Assembly: GCA_032173965.1 (NCBI GenBank)
Contig: JAVUNC010000004.1
Span: 5,872,001 to 5,936,000 of the forward strand
DNA: 64,000 nucleotides
Reading direction: 5' to 3'
Origin: Sitta carolinensis
Lineage: Eukaryota; Chordata; Aves; Passeriformes; Sittidae
The position numbers were made by a program, and so were the translations under genes. The notes beneath the pieces are model-generated. The model made no database searches and was not told where the DNA came from. It saw only the letters and a program-made list of their open reading frames with translations. This document shows, one piece after another, positions 9,301-19,621 of the stretch. Position 1 is the first letter of the stretch. Each line of letters opens with the position of its first letter.

Positions 9301-11833
9301 TGAGCCATATAGGATTATCTTGTCTTTATCTCATCCCGTGAGTTTTCTCACTTTATCCTTCTGGTTCTGTTCCCCATCACACTGAGGGAGAGTGAGCAAG
9401 TGGCACTAGTGCTTGGCTGGGGTTAAACCACATCCACACCTCATCCTTGATGTTCCCAGTTCAGTACATCAAGAGGTGCTGTCCCTGACAGTGATTTCAC
9501 CCTTGGCCTACTAGAAGCCTGCTCTGTAACCATATGTTTGTGTACGTACTGTTTCGCTTCTGCCTTTGCATCTCTGGGTAGAAGCTTTCCTGCCCTAGTG
9601 CGCTGTCAATCTGTGGGAAAAAAAAAGAAAAAAAAATGGTGAATCTCTGTGACAATAACAAAGTGAAACTTTAGCTGCTCTTGTTGGCAAAAGGAATTTG
9701 TGAAGAAAATACTTACAGAGATAATTCTTTCCCACTAATCTTGGCCTCACCTCTCCAACCTCCCACCCCATCTTCCTCTTTAAACAGGAAATTTCTGTCT
9801 TCCAAGCAGGGAAGGGTTAAGCAGCAGCTGAGGGATGTACTGAGTTTGCAGATGCCTCTTTGCATATCTCTGCAAGCCAACTGTCCCAGCTCAGGTGGAT
9901 TTTTGTGTCTGAGCCTCAAGGCCTCTATGGGGCTGACACAGTGCAGTAGTCCTGGCTCAGCTTTGTGAACTGCTTGGGAAACCTGGCCACTTGGCCTTTG
10001 AATGCAGAAACAGGACTCTGATCACCTTTTCCTTTCCTCTTTGCTCTGAGCTCCCAACTCTGCAGCAGCAGATCCAGCCTGAGCCAGAAAGAAAGGGGAT
10101 TGAAAAGCCTTGACTCCAGCCCAGTTGCCAGGTCACTATTTCAGCGCCATCAACAACACACAGCTGACCAGGGCAGGGCAAGCATCATTTCACTATGGCT
10201 GGGTTTACACAGGCAGCAGCCAAGTGAGATTCAGACCACTTATCTTTTTTTAATTGTGCCCTAAAAATACATTGGCACCACCATCAGCAAGAAAGGCTAA
10301 AGAACAAGCAAAGACGCAGGCAGGAAATTTGCAGCTTTGCCAGTTTCTTGGTTCCTACTGAAACCTTTATTTACAGAAAGGGTGAATAGCTTGGCAACCC
10401 TTGAGTCATCTCTTTACATAAAGGAACCATCTGGTGTGTGATTAGAGCTGGTTTTCGTATCACAGCTGTGCTGGGGTGAGGATCCCAAGACCTGCTGGCA
10501 CTTTTTGCACTGCTGGGGTGGCAGTTAGAAGTTGTTCATGTTAGAGGTTGGCTGCAGGAGTTACTAAGGAGTTGCATTGTGACCCACATCTTCCTCCAGG
10601 TTTGGACTCAGTGCTATTCTCCCAGACAACCACAGGGTATTGCTAGGTTGCTGAATACTTCACATATTTCACACCATTAAGTAATGACTCATCTGCAGGG
10701 TGTCCCATGATCAGTGGTGATAAAAAAAGAGGTGTTGTTTTTTCATGAAAACTCATAAGTGCTGAGTTGAAGACAACTTGAGAAAACACACCAAATGAGA
10801 TATTTGGCCATTGTTAGACATCTGCTGAAGTGCAGATGAGGCTGCTGCTACCAGACATATCTTGGTTTGCCAAAGCAGAGTGTAGTGGTAGAAAGATCTT
10901 AAGGAGTTCCCACCTTCCTCTTCACATTTTATTTCTTTTTTTCAACTTTCTCAAAGAAGGAGGTTCTCCATTTGATCATGATGGAGAAGATAAAAGAAGT
11001 ATTGTCTGGTCTAATAATAATTGTGATGACCAAGAGTTGGTAGATTTGTAGACTAGTTTTCTTTACCAGATTATATTTACTTCCATTTTGTTAGACCCTT
11101 GATTTCTCTGTTCCTCTTTTGTCTTTTTTGTTAGGGAAAATTTGTGCAGAAACTGTCTGTTACCAAACACATGTAGAGGATGAAGCACAAAATGGCTTTC
11201 CATAATTCACACTGTTGGGGAAACAGAAAGGATCTGTGAGCATTATTGAAGAAGTGGGAAACTGAAGTAAAATTTCAGTTCTTGGGCAACACTATACACA
11301 AATCACTCGAGGGGGAGTTTTGGTCAAGTGCACTTGTCCTGCTGTTGAGACAGTCCTGTCACCTACCTACAAACAAGTCACTTTTAGATATATTCGGTTC
11401 TTCTCTCATAGGATGGGTGAATTCCATCCACAAGCAGGGCCCACATAACTGCTATGTAGACTTAGCTCCAGGGAGAGCAACTGAAATCCCTTGCAGACCA
11501 ACAAGAGAGAAACAAGATGTGTTTTGTTCAGTGCCTTCTGGAAAAGCTTTAAGACTGGGAAACATGAAGAGCCCAGTTCCTGGATTTCTCCATCTCTTTT
11601 ACACACTTTGGGTTCAGAATCCCCGGGTCTTTTCTGACTTCTTCCAAGCTTTTGTGGGTGTAAAGGAGAACATCAGGGTGCTACAAGCAGAGACCCAGTG
11701 AAAACCAGTGGGGCTGGGGGAGGATACTCACTACATAGGAGAATGGATAGAAGTTTGAGCCCTGTGGTGTCTGGCAGCAGGCTGAGACCAACAGGAAGAG
11801 GCAGTGGAGACTTGTAGTGGATGAGGACTGCAT
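105..11833 (-). CDS. ADGRF5: ADGRF5 (GPR116 / Ig-Hepta), N-terminal half, partial, 11 coding exons
   Basis: Adhesion GPCR of subfamily VI, a plasma-membrane receptor known in mammals for surfactant control in lung. Joining the exons at 11732-11833, 9550-9610, 8819-8983, 7259-7438, 6758-6885, 6251-6309, 5144-5286, 4097-4303, 1984-2217, 452-616 and 105-320 gives 1,660 nt (553 residues plus one base), with every junction in phase and flanked by GT-AG. Order seen: signal peptide (about 1-24), RQKR (50-53), Cys-rich EGF-like segment (110-169), SEA module (about 178-275), Ig1 (C301, W312, C353), Ig2 (C404 or C405, W417, C460) and the start of Ig3 (C503, W515). SEA followed by Ig domains is the ADGRF5 layout; the related ADGRF1 has SEA but no Ig. 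The GAIN, GPS and 7TM parts are outside the window below position 1. No frameshift or premature stop was seen. The TNFRSF21 neighbour supports synteny with human 6p12.3. Confidence 0.93.
452..616 (-). CDS. ADGRF5: ADGRF5 second half of Ig2
   Basis: The acceptor is TTTCTCTATAG and the donor is CGGAAAG|GTGAGG; 165 nt, phase 1 to phase 1. It contains TTYTCELET with C460, partner of the Ig2 B-strand cysteine, plus an extra pair C435 and C447. A basic cluster GARRARS follows the F strand. NCT and NES glycosylation motifs are present. Confidence 0.9.
617..1983 (-). other. ADGRF5 intron, no further feature seen
   Basis: Unique-looking, moderately AT-rich intronic sequence between the two Ig2 exons. 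No repeat family, exon or RNA gene was recognised. The small introns at 1-104 (partial) and 321-451 likewise hold nothing beyond their splice signals. Confidence 0.6.
1984..2217 (-). CDS. ADGRF5: ADGRF5 end of Ig1 and first half of Ig2
   Basis: The acceptor is ATGCTTTACAG and the donor is ATTACAG|GTAAGA; 234 nt, phase 1 to phase 1. It opens with GSYSCVF, giving the Y-x-C of Ig1 (C353), then starts Ig2 with LLLSCCID (C404/C405) and VSWKVNG (W417). The adjacent cysteine pair leaves it open which one forms the canonical Ig disulfide. The domain boundary falls inside this exon, unlike the usual one-exon Ig pattern. Confidence 0.93.
2612..3350 (-). mobile_element. CR1 LINE fragment, long 3' portion
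   Basis: The low-coordinate end reads TATCACAGAATGGCAGAATA followed by GAGTTGGAAGAGACC, the antisense of an avian CR1 3' terminus. The following sequence (lead-in to CTTCTTGAACTCTC, CACCCTCTGGGTGAAAAAC, GAGGTCTCCCCTCAG) continues CR1 in reverse for about 700 bp. It lies inside the ADGRF5 intron 2218-4096, in the same orientation as the gene. The distal boundary is approximate. The rest of that intron shows nothing else. Confidence 0.8.
4097..4303 (-). CDS. ADGRF5: ADGRF5 Ig-like domain 1, main part
   Basis: The acceptor is CTGTCTTCCCAG and the donor is GATTCTG|GTAAGA; 207 nt, phase 1 to phase 1. Residues 280-348 have the C2/I-set pattern: EGDTVRLTC (C301), VTWYHF (W312), then SILKITNVTTKDSG leading into YSC in the next exon. 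N-glycosylation motifs NQT, NFT, NST and NVT are present. Confidence 0.93.
4856..4930 (-). mobile_element. Short CR1 3'-end fragment
   Basis: TTAGAATCATTTAGGCTGGAAAAGACC-type sequence (given here in pieces: TAGAATCATTTAGGCTGG, then AAAAGACCCCTGAAATAATC) matches the antisense CR1 tail and the GACC-TAAGATCATC-like segment next to it. Only about 75 bp survive. It sits in the ADGRF5 intron 4304-5143. Confidence 0.6.
5144..5286 (-). CDS. ADGRF5: ADGRF5 SEA module exon 3 of 3 with cleavage motif
   Basis: The acceptor is CATGTCTTTAG and the donor is ATCACCA|GTAAGT; 143 nt, phase 2 to phase 1. With the preceding exon it creates FSPGSVFVNYEV (231-242). G|SVFV is the SEA autoproteolysis motif, with predicted cleavage between G234 and S235; Ig-Hepta is known to be cut in this module. 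The exon has no ATG and is not an obvious open frame, so it was located by splice signals and SEA homology. Confidence 0.88.
5287..6250 (-). other. ADGRF5 intron, no further feature seen
   Basis: Intron between SEA exons 3 and 2. No repeat or embedded gene recognised. The neighbouring introns 6310-6757 and 6886-7258 are short and equally plain. Confidence 0.55.
6251..6309 (-). CDS. ADGRF5: ADGRF5 SEA module exon 2 of 3
   Basis: A 59-nt micro-exon with acceptor TTTGTTTACAG and donor TTCAG|GTAAGT, phase 0 to phase 2. It encodes FNASYRCLPGFISATVTGF (213-231). It is easily missed by ORF searches, but it is needed to keep frame between its neighbours, and the Ser codon at its 3' edge is completed by the next exon. 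Confidence 0.87.
6758..6885 (-). CDS. ADGRF5: ADGRF5 SEA module exon 1 of 3
   Basis: The acceptor is TTTCCTTACAG and the donor is GCG|GTAATG; 128 nt, phase 1 to phase 0. Residues 170-212 include VMSMSVRLDSDFQDDL and VLYQNYKADLEKA, the first beta strand and first helix expected of a SEA fold. The CG pair at 172-173 may close the preceding Cys-rich segment. Confidence 0.9.
7259..7438 (-). CDS. ADGRF5: ADGRF5 cysteine-rich EGF-like exon
   Basis: The acceptor is TCTGACTCCAG and the donor is GAAG|GTAAGG; 180 nt, phase 1 to phase 1. The 60 residues hold eight cysteines, including the motif SSCCFCENGYAW and later PC, PC and YC. This matches the EGF-like region that lies before the SEA module in GPR116-group receptors. 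Eight cysteines would allow four disulfides; the pairing cannot be read from sequence. Confidence 0.9.
7921..8056. repeat. A/C-rich low-complexity tract
   Basis: A strand-asymmetric run built of AAACCAACC, AAACACAAAA and similar words, ending with a block of at least ten C residues near 8041. It lies in the ADGRF5 intron 7439-8818, where nothing else was recognised. Confidence 0.75.
8819..8983 (-). CDS. ADGRF5: ADGRF5 exon (residues 55-109)
   Basis: The acceptor is TTTCTCTTTCAG and the donor is ACAACAG|GTGGGT; 165 nt, phase 1 at both ends. The product starts MLILDLPLPEYSVDIEVSLQ. The LPEY-VDIEV segment resembles what I recall of the conserved mammalian ADGRF5 sequence just after the propeptide. 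It carries NIS motifs for N-glycosylation and no cysteines. It links the furin site to the Cys-rich module. Confidence 0.9.
9550..9610 (-). CDS. ADGRF5: ADGRF5 exon with RQKR furin-type site
   Basis: The acceptor is CCCACAG after a long T tract and the donor is ACA|GTACGT. The 61-nt exon runs from phase 0 to phase 1. It encodes residues 35-54, ending in QRQKRN. R-x-K-R is the consensus for furin-like convertases, and rat Ig-Hepta is known to be processed by such an enzyme near its N-terminus. Cleavage here would leave a propeptide of about 30 residues after the signal peptide. Confidence 0.85.
9611..11731 (-). other. ADGRF5 intron, no further feature seen
   Basis: The longest intron between coding exons of the gene in this window (2.1 kb). 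I see a T-rich acceptor tract at its low end (just above 9610) and no recognisable repeat or exon. An open frame on the plus strand at 11246-11701 is antisense, ends where the coding exon begins, and has no family resemblance. Confidence 0.5.
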
Positions 11834-11859
11834 TTTGCCTGGTGACTTTGTTGTGCAGC
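11732..11859 (-). CDS. ADGRF5: ADGRF5 first coding exon: 26-nt 5' UTR plus signal peptide
   Basis: On the minus strand a pyrimidine-rich acceptor (TTGTCTTTTCAG) precedes the exon. The ATG (11833-11831) follows 26 nt later with A at -3, a reasonable Kozak context. The 34 codons begin MQSSSTTSLHCLFLLVSACC, a short polar head and hydrophobic core typical of a cleaved signal peptide. The exon ends GTA|GTGAGT in phase 0. Because it starts with an acceptor, at least one untranslated exon lies upstream. Confidence 0.88.
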
Positions 11860-14800
11860 CTGAAAAGACAATGAAGCAAAAGGACCAGAGCATTTTCATC
11901 TGACTCACACAGTAGGAAATACCAGCCCACCCCACAAAAACATTGTGTTCTGCCCCCCTCAAAAACTATGCCTGTTCAGTCCACACAAGACAGGCCTTAG
12001 AACAAGGTCTAATTATTCCTGTGCACTGTCATCTGACTCTTTTCCCTATCTCTCCTTATTCTCTTGTCAGCTATACCTACTCAAAATAGGATAAAGAAAT
12101 TGCTTGGAGAAAGCAGAGTCCTGAGCGGATTCCTAAAAGGGACAAAGGAGGTCCTGAAAATCTGCCAGGACAAAAGTTGACTTTTGATCTTCAAATATCC
12201 CTCTCAGTGGTACTTGGGATAGGCAGAGCCAGGAGATGAGGGAGCAGTTAGCAATGTTGCTACAAGTGAGGGCCTGTCCTGTTGTAGGAGGGAGAGCTCT
12301 GCTTCTGGCTGTATCCCACTCTGGAGAGGGTTGTAGCACCACCATGGGCTCAGCTACAGATGTCTGTGTGTTTATTACCCCTTGGCTAGCAAGGGACACA
12401 ATGAAGAGTGGCATCTCCTGGAAATAATCTGTGTTATTTTAAGGTTTTTGCACACTTCTCCATTAATTTCACTGAAGTTAACAAATAAGTAAACTAGAAT
12501 CTAAGGACCGTGACACACAAAGTTATAATGTGGTGCCTGAAATAACACATGCACACCCTCAAACCCCAACACCCCCCACCCCAATAACATTTTCCACCTC
12601 ATTGATACCTGAGCTAATTTAGTCACACAGCAGACTGGATGATGAAACATAAACGGAGAGGTAAAACATTCATGGACCCTTAGAACAAGTGCTGACACAT
12701 TTATGGAACCAAAGGGAATAGAGAAAGGGAGAAGAATACATAAAAGATAGATATTTTGCTATGAATATGCACTTTCTGGTTATTCCTAACAAAGCTCTTT
12801 CTTAGCTCCAGAATTAACAACTAGTGGAGAGCTACAGAAAAAGGCAGAACCCGAGAGGATTGTGAAAATCATTTTAAGTGCTGAGGAAAGGCTCTAAGCA
12901 TAGTACTGAACAGTGCCTGACTAGGTAACATCAGCCTGATTAAAATCATGAACTCTGTAAAATGACAATCTTTTTGCACTGAAAAGGCTGTTCATCCACA
13001 CTCAAGATTTGCAAGGCAGTGAGTCACTAGGGGAAAACAGAAAAATCAGCACCTCCTGAGATCCCTGGCTGCCTATTGCAACCATCATTTATCAGAGCTG
13101 GTGCCCCCAGGCAGGCTGGGGCTTTGCTGGCACTTTCCTGCTCAGAGGAGTCCATGACATAAAACAACAGCATGAACACGATCTGTGGTCTCACCTCGTG
13201 AATTAGAAGAGGATGGCAAGGAGTTTATAGCCAAGCATGTACTTGATATCACCAAGGTGTGTTCCCAGCAGGGATTTGTGACTTTTCCTACCAAATGTGG
13301 TTCTTCGAGTGATCCATCTAGAGTGGGACTTCACCTGGATACTGACCTGGTTAAAAGATAGGAGGCAAAAGTAGAAATAAATTATTTTCTTCTCCAATAC
13401 AGAGATGTCATCACCAGAGCTCTGCAGGAGTGAGGTGTAAGCCTGTACCTTACTCTCTGTTCTCAAGTGATGTGGAAAAGGCAGTGATCTGTGATGCAAC
13501 AGAATGGAAAATTTTACATGGTTGAGACTAACAAAAGTCTGCCTGTAAAGATCTGCATTGGGGTCACAGGAGACTGAGTGACTTGATTGTGAAATTCAGA
13601 ACTGGTAAATGTAAGGTAGAAAGAAATGATCATGACATTATGTATTCTGTGATGGATTCTGAACTGACAATTACCACTCAGAAATGGGGTTTGAAGAAAA
13701 TGTCAACTGAATTCTGAGATGCAATTAAAGAAAGAAAATTAATTTTAAGATATTTTAGGATAGCAACGGAGGGAAAAAAACAAAACCAAAAAACCCAAAC
13801 CCTCCAAAGCAACATAAACAAAACCAAACCAAACCAAAAGTAATTCAAAACAAAATAAATAAATGAAGAAAAAAAAAAAGAACACTCTTTTATCTAGACA
13901 TCTGAGCTAACACAGTATAGCTGCTCTTTTACTGCTATACAGGAATAACCAGAAAGAAGGACATCACAGTGATTCAGAGTATCTTTCCACCCCACTCCAA
14001 AGTCAATTAAAATAAAGGAGTGTTACAGGCTTTTTTTAATCCAATCAATGAATGGCTTACAGAATTTTATGAAAAAAATGTGGGGAATTTTTTTTCAGTT
14101 TCCTGGGCATGTCTGTCACTATATCCATAATTCTACAAAAGAGACTATTTTCCTGTTTTGAAGACATCATCCTCTTGTAACTCAAGACTTCCATGGATCT
14201 GGCTGATCTCAAGATCATGATTGCTTGAAGTGGATCATGAGGGAAATACTATAAGCTGAGACACAAGTTCCTGAGATAGTGACATGACTTAATACTTGAA
14301 GCACTAAGTAAACAAAGGTTTCTGGTAGCTTTTATATGCAGCATATTCTCACAACATATGGTAAAAAAACTTAATCTGCACAAAGAGTTTGTGTTACATT
14401 GGTAACAGGTTGATGAAACAGCTAATAGAAAGGCAAAAAGGTCACTAAACAAAATTTATGATGAAGGTAAACAACATCTGGCACAGTTTTGCATTTATCT
14501 CTTGCCCTGCTCCCTAACTTGCCTTCATATTCAAATGTTGTAGCTCAGCCTCTATTTTCTAACACATCTTTGTGTAACTTCATGTGGCTGAGACCAAACA
14601 CCTGTTAATTGTACGTGTAAGACACCATATAGAGAATGTAAATGAGAACTGGGCTGCTACTCAGGCTTTGGTGGCTGTTTAAAGCTCCAAAACATCCCAA
14701 GCCAGAATCTAGAAATCCAGAAAACCAACAAACAAATTGCAAATGGGGAAAAGTATTAAATGCTCTTAAGCAAAGTGGCTGTTCCCTCGTTCATTTAATT

Positions 14801-17800
14801 TCTCAATGAATAAAGTGTTGCTGTAAACTTTTTAGTGAGCAGATTCTCAAGTATCTGTCTGCCTTCAGTGGGCAAAGCACATGTGCAGACACATTCCTCA
14901 TTTCTCTTACAAACTGTCTCCTGGGAAACAATAAATATCTTCAACTTATAAAGACACAAAGAGCTAAAGAAGCCCCTCGAAATGCTTGTTCTCCATAGCA
15001 TTCAGGCTGGAAAATATGGTTTAAAGTTAATTCTAAAATGCAGAGGATTCCTAGAAGTAAATAACAAGGTCTCATTTTAACCCAGGACATGGGGGATATA
15101 CATGACCTTCTTTTTAATTTTTCTCTGAACTTTCCCTTTTCATAAATGTTGTAAAATAATTACACCTTCTCTTGCAAATCCACCCAGCATAATAGACACC
15201 ATCCCACATGTTTTAGAAAATAAAGACAATACCCAGAGTTTTAATATGATTTACCTTCTCAGGTGGTTCAAAGAGAAGATCTTCTAATTAGATTCATCTT
15301 AAACACCATCTGCTTTCTACCATAGCCCAGGCTATTCTCTAAAGGAGAAATAAAACCACAGGAACTTTTATAATTAGTTGAATAAGTTATTACTGCCCAG
15401 AAAAGAAGTTGCCTCTAGTGCCTGCACTCAAATTTCAAGTGTGAGGCTGAGCAGATATGCCACTGCAGAAAAATCCACAAGACATTTTAAGAGGAGATAT
15501 TTCCTGATACCATTCATCAGGTTGTGCTCATTATTTCTCCCTGCACTGATCTGAGTCCTTAGGTGTCTTACCTGCAGATTAGTGGACTAACTTGTTCCAC
15601 TGCTGTTACTCACCTTCTTTGTTCTAACAAAAGAGGGTGTTGAGGATTGAAAGAAGCAAAATCATGTTTTGTAGCTATGGCAAAATGTCCGTGGGTTTTG
15701 ACTTAAACTTTAAAGCAGGAAACCCTAAAATTTTCCTACCTGACCTGGCAGCTCACTGTAGGCTGGGACTGGAAGACTCAGTGGAGACACATTTATGCCC
15801 TTGGAGCAGCTGCACAGAGATGCAGACCTCTGGCTCTGATGGCTACAGGTATTCCCAGAAATCCCAGGAATATGGGAAATTCTGATGTGTTATGTATGTT
15901 TCTACCTTGAACAAAATCTGGAGCCAAGAACACACTGGACAAACAGGGGACATCTGTCCAAATAACAGTGGAGCCCTTGTCCCTACAGTGTTTGATAACA
16001 GTTGGTTTATCAATGGAATTTGTTTCCACAGCAGCGTGTGAGGCAGTGACTGACTGAGCTCTGTGGAAATCCCTGGGATTAAGCTCGTTTTGTGGGGGAA
16101 TTATTTTTTAAACACTGATTAATTCAGGAGACAGGTCTGTTCCCTTTTCTGCAAACCTGGTTGCCTGCTGCTCCCTGCAATGTGGTGAGTCAGACCTCAG
16201 CCGTTTGCAGTTTTAAGGTGAATAAATTGGTATGACTGACGCCCTTGTTACCCTTATATCATGTCTTTGTCTCCATTATTGTGGTGGCAGAGTCTGACTT
16301 ATTGCCCACCCAAACTGGTTCAGGAATATGAACAAGCAGAAGACCAAGGCTACATCTACAGCCCTTAATGCCACCACCCCCTGCAGATTGGTTTCATTGA
16401 TGACCTTGTGCTGGTGCCTTCCAGATTCTTACTTAGTTTAACTCCCTGTCCCTGCAGAAAACTAAAGCAGCAATAAGGTGTCCAACTCACTTCCATCTGA
16501 GTCTGATTAGCTTAGAGAAGGTCCCAGTTAGTGCCAGGGCCAGAGCAAGGAGAGGAGCAGCTAAGTGGCCCCAAGCAGGGAAGGGAGATGGAACAAGGGT
16601 TGGCAGACAGGACAGGAGGGTAAGGAGAAAGGAGGACCTCTTTCCTTTCTGCCCTGGCAATCTGTTCAACACGAGTTCATGGTCTATTCCTCAGAAAAAA
16701 CGGATCATTTTCTCCCAGAGTTGCTCCCTTGGCTGACTGCCTGTAGGTTTGAATGAGCAGCAGTGCCAGTGGAGAGGCTGAGATGAAGTAGAGGCTGAGG
16801 TAGAATTGGCTTAGGCTGAGTTACCTGTGCCCGTGGTAGAATCACACTTTCCACATTGGCAGGTCTTGACTAGAAAACTGGTCTTTGTTAAACTCTCTTT
16901 CCCCAAACTCCCTCTTTTTCTTTGCTTTTGTGTTTGTTTTGGGTTTTTTTGTTGCGCTTTTCGAAAATTTTAAGAAAGAACATCCTGAGTAGTGAGAATG
17001 GGAAAGAATGTCAGCAAGGCTTTCTTAAAAGAGGGTTTCTGCTCAAGGCTTATCATCAAACTGCAGCCTAAAGGTATGAGAAATCTTGGTTTACTTTGCA
17101 GGAGAATGTGAAAATTATACAATGTTGGAGCATTAGGTATGTAATCAACTTGGTATGTGAGCACAGGGGATGTCCTGATTGTCCTGATGTTTTTTCCTGT
17201 ACTCATTCATCATGTACTGTCATGTCACCAGAAACTGTGAACTTCCTGGATTTAAAGATTAAAAGTTTCAACCCCAGAACATTTTTTATTTAAAAATTTG
17301 AGTCTGCAGTTAGCCTTCACAGGCTCAGGAAAGCAAGCAAGAGGATGTGTTAGAAAACACCTGCTCTGAATCAGAAGTTCTCATCCAAACCAAGGCAGAG
17401 CTACAGAGATCCTGCAATTTACTGGAAATGTGCTGTTGCAAAAGCATGTGAACACATTTTATCTCTCATGAAAGATGGACCAGGGTAAGGTTCCCACACA
17501 GCTGCACCTACTGTTCAAAGAGAAAGCAAATATGGAAACAACTTAGAAATTAAGCTGTTGCAGTTCTCTTGACTCACCCATCCTCATTCCAGTCCTGGGC
17601 ATTCACATTTCAGACATCTCTAGAAATTAATCTCAGCAATTTGTTTAATCAAATCCCACTGTCAATTGTATACAAAAGCAGAAAAAGATGCCTGAACCTC
17701 TCAGAAACTGGATGCAACATGGGAGATTCTTATACCATCTGCTATTCTTGAGTCTGAATTTTATGTTCAGGCGCCCAAAGTTGTGTTTTTAACTTGTGAG

Positions 17801-18105
17801 GACAGAGTGAATCTCAAGCATATTTGAGTTAATAGGTAGATTACTTTGAGATAACAGTTTTTGGGGTGGATATAACAATGCCTGAGGCTTCATTTATTAT
17901 CTATATCACAAGACTTTAGATAGTTTTGCTTACCTCAGTCTTGGAGAAATTATTCTGGAGGGAGTCCCGAGAAATTGCTACCTAAATTCAGTCACTGTAA
18001 TGATGTTGAAATATCATTAGTAATTTTTTTAGCAAAATTTTTAATTGAAGACCTGGGAGGTAACAAAAGTGTACTGTTGATGTTTTGGCTGGAGCCCTGT
18101 GTCCG
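11860..18105. other. Upstream region of ADGRF5, no gene recognised
   Basis: Expected to contain untranslated ADGRF5 exon(s) or the first intron, but no promoter or exon could be singled out. A donor-like CACGAG|GTGAGA on the minus strand near 13196 is one of several possibilities. An A/C-rich tract occurs at 13771-13880. The segment appears free of CR1. Confidence 0.45.
13771..13880. repeat. A/C-rich low-complexity tract
   Basis: Repeated AAACCAAACC words followed by an A run at about 13869-13879. It resembles the tract at 7921-8056 in composition and strand asymmetry. Confidence 0.7.
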
Positions 18106-18109
18106 GATG

Positions 18110-18565
18110 TTGTTGTATTGGAGAGCATCCAAAGGAGAGCCAAGGGAATGCTAAGACAAGAGCATTGTATAACCTCAATGACAAGAGCAATAATCTCTTG
18201 AAGAGGCTGAAGGTTGTTTAGATTAAATAGGACAAGACTCAGGTATGGACACAGTAACAGTTTGTCCCTTGAAAAAGGATTGACATGGATGTTCACAGTC
18301 ATGGCTGGCAGAAGGATGTTGTGAAGTCGCACAATCTGAAGCAAAAGTAAATATGCTGGTGATTATGGAAAATATGTAATTGTAACATTTAGAAGCACAA
18401 AATTAGGCTACCTAGGGTGGCTTCAAAATTTCCTTCAGTGGAGGTTTTTAAGAACAGGCTACACAATTGCTGACATGGAGGAAAGCCTTTGATTCTGCTT
18501 CCATGTGGGTTTGTGGCAGTGGGGTATGGCTAGATTGTTCGCTGATCTCTTCCAGTTACCTGTGT
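18110..18565 (+). mobile_element. Degraded CR1-like fragment
   Basis: Words such as GGAGAGCATCCAAAGGAGAG, GAAGAGGCTGAAGG and the terminal CTGATCTCTTCCAG follow the sense order of an avian CR1 3' region but with many changes and gaps. Boundaries are approximate and family assignment is by eye. Confidence 0.5.
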
Positions 18566-18759
18566 ATCTCTACATTCCTTCAATCTCTGCAATGAATTAA
18601 TTCAAAGAGATTCAGAGGAGATGTGCAAGAGCACAAATCTGTGTTCTCAGAGCTGTGTTTGGACTGACCAGGACAATGATTGTTCCCCTGTGCTTGGCAT
18701 TGGTGTGACATCAAAAACCTTGTGAATCTTGTGTTCTCTTTGGGGCCCCTCATGACAGG

Positions 18760-19225
18760 AAGGGCACTGAGGTGCTGGAGCATGTCCAGAGAAGGACAGC
18801 AGAGATGAAGAAATGTCTGGAGCACAGGTCTGGTGAGGAGCAGCTCAGGGAGCTGGGGGAGCTCAGCCTGGAGAAAAGGAAGCTCAGGGGGGCCTTCTTA
18901 TCCTCTAGAACTCCCTGAGAGGAGAGTGAAGCCTGGTGGGGATTGAGCTCTGCTCCCAAGTAACAAACAACAGGATGAGGAAATGGCTTCAAATTGGTCA
19001 CGGGGAGGTTTAGATCAGACATTTAGAAAAATTTCTTCAAGGAAGGGGTGGTCAAGCACTGGAACAGGTTGCCCAGGGCAGCTGGAGGTATTTAAATTCC
19101 TAAAAGTATTTAAAAGATGTGTACGTGTGGACTTGAGGGACATGGTTTAGTGGTGGACTGGCAGTGTTGGGTTAAAGGTTGGACTCAATGATCTTAGAGT
19201 TCTTTTCCAATCTGTAAGTCTACCT
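18760..19225 (+). mobile_element. CR1 LINE fragment
   Basis: Sense-strand CR1 3' portion: GGAGCATGTCCAGAGAAGG, GGAGCAGCTCAGGGAGCTGG, GGGTGGTCAAGCACTGGAAC, GTTGCCCAGGGCAGC and a degenerate end TTGGACTCAATGATCTTAG. The sharp octamer tail is lost. Confidence 0.85.
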
Positions 19226-19444
19226 TAGACAGGTTTAAGAATTCCTTTCTGGACCTTTGCAGCACAATATTATCACTGTTTTAAGCACAGAGGAGGTAAA
19301 CTTTATCTACAGCCTTATCAAGGGTTTCCCCAAAACAATATTTCCAGAGGAGGGCTGTGGTTCACACCTTTTTCTACATCAGCTCACATTTTTCATCTTC
19401 ATTTGTGCAGTATTTATCTTTCCTTTTGACCTATGATTGACCTT

Positions 19445-19621
19445 AGATTCCTCTATTCCTCCATCAGCCTTCCTGTGAATTGTTGATGTAGATTCCTCTA
19501 TTCCTCCACCAGCCTTCCCATGAATTGTTCATGTAGATTCCTCTATTCCTCTGTCAGCCTTCCTGTGAATTGATGTAGATTCCTCTATTCCTCCATCAGC
19601 CTTCCCGTGAATTGCTGATGA
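19445..19621. repeat. Minisatellite, four units of about 45 bp
   Basis: Four head-to-tail units start at 19445, 19490, 19535 and 19577, each beginning AGATTCCTCTATTCCT, with CAGCCTTCC and GTGAATTG further in. Unit lengths are 45, 45, 42 and 45 bp, with a few substitutions each. There are no unique spacers, so this is a plain tandem array. Confidence 0.95.

Noticed and set aside
11246..11701. 151-codon open frame on the plus strand
   Set aside because: It is antisense to the ADGRF5 intron, has no known motif and no coding-like neighbours.
13190..13210. Donor-like CACGAG|GTGAGA on the minus strand as an ADGRF5 untranslated exon
   Set aside because: Many GTGAG/GTAAG words occur in this interval by chance. 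Without transcripts or conservation no exon can be called.
19445..19621. Regular 45-bp repeats considered as a CRISPR array
   Set aside because: Units abut directly with no unique spacers, and this is vertebrate DNA. It is a minisatellite.
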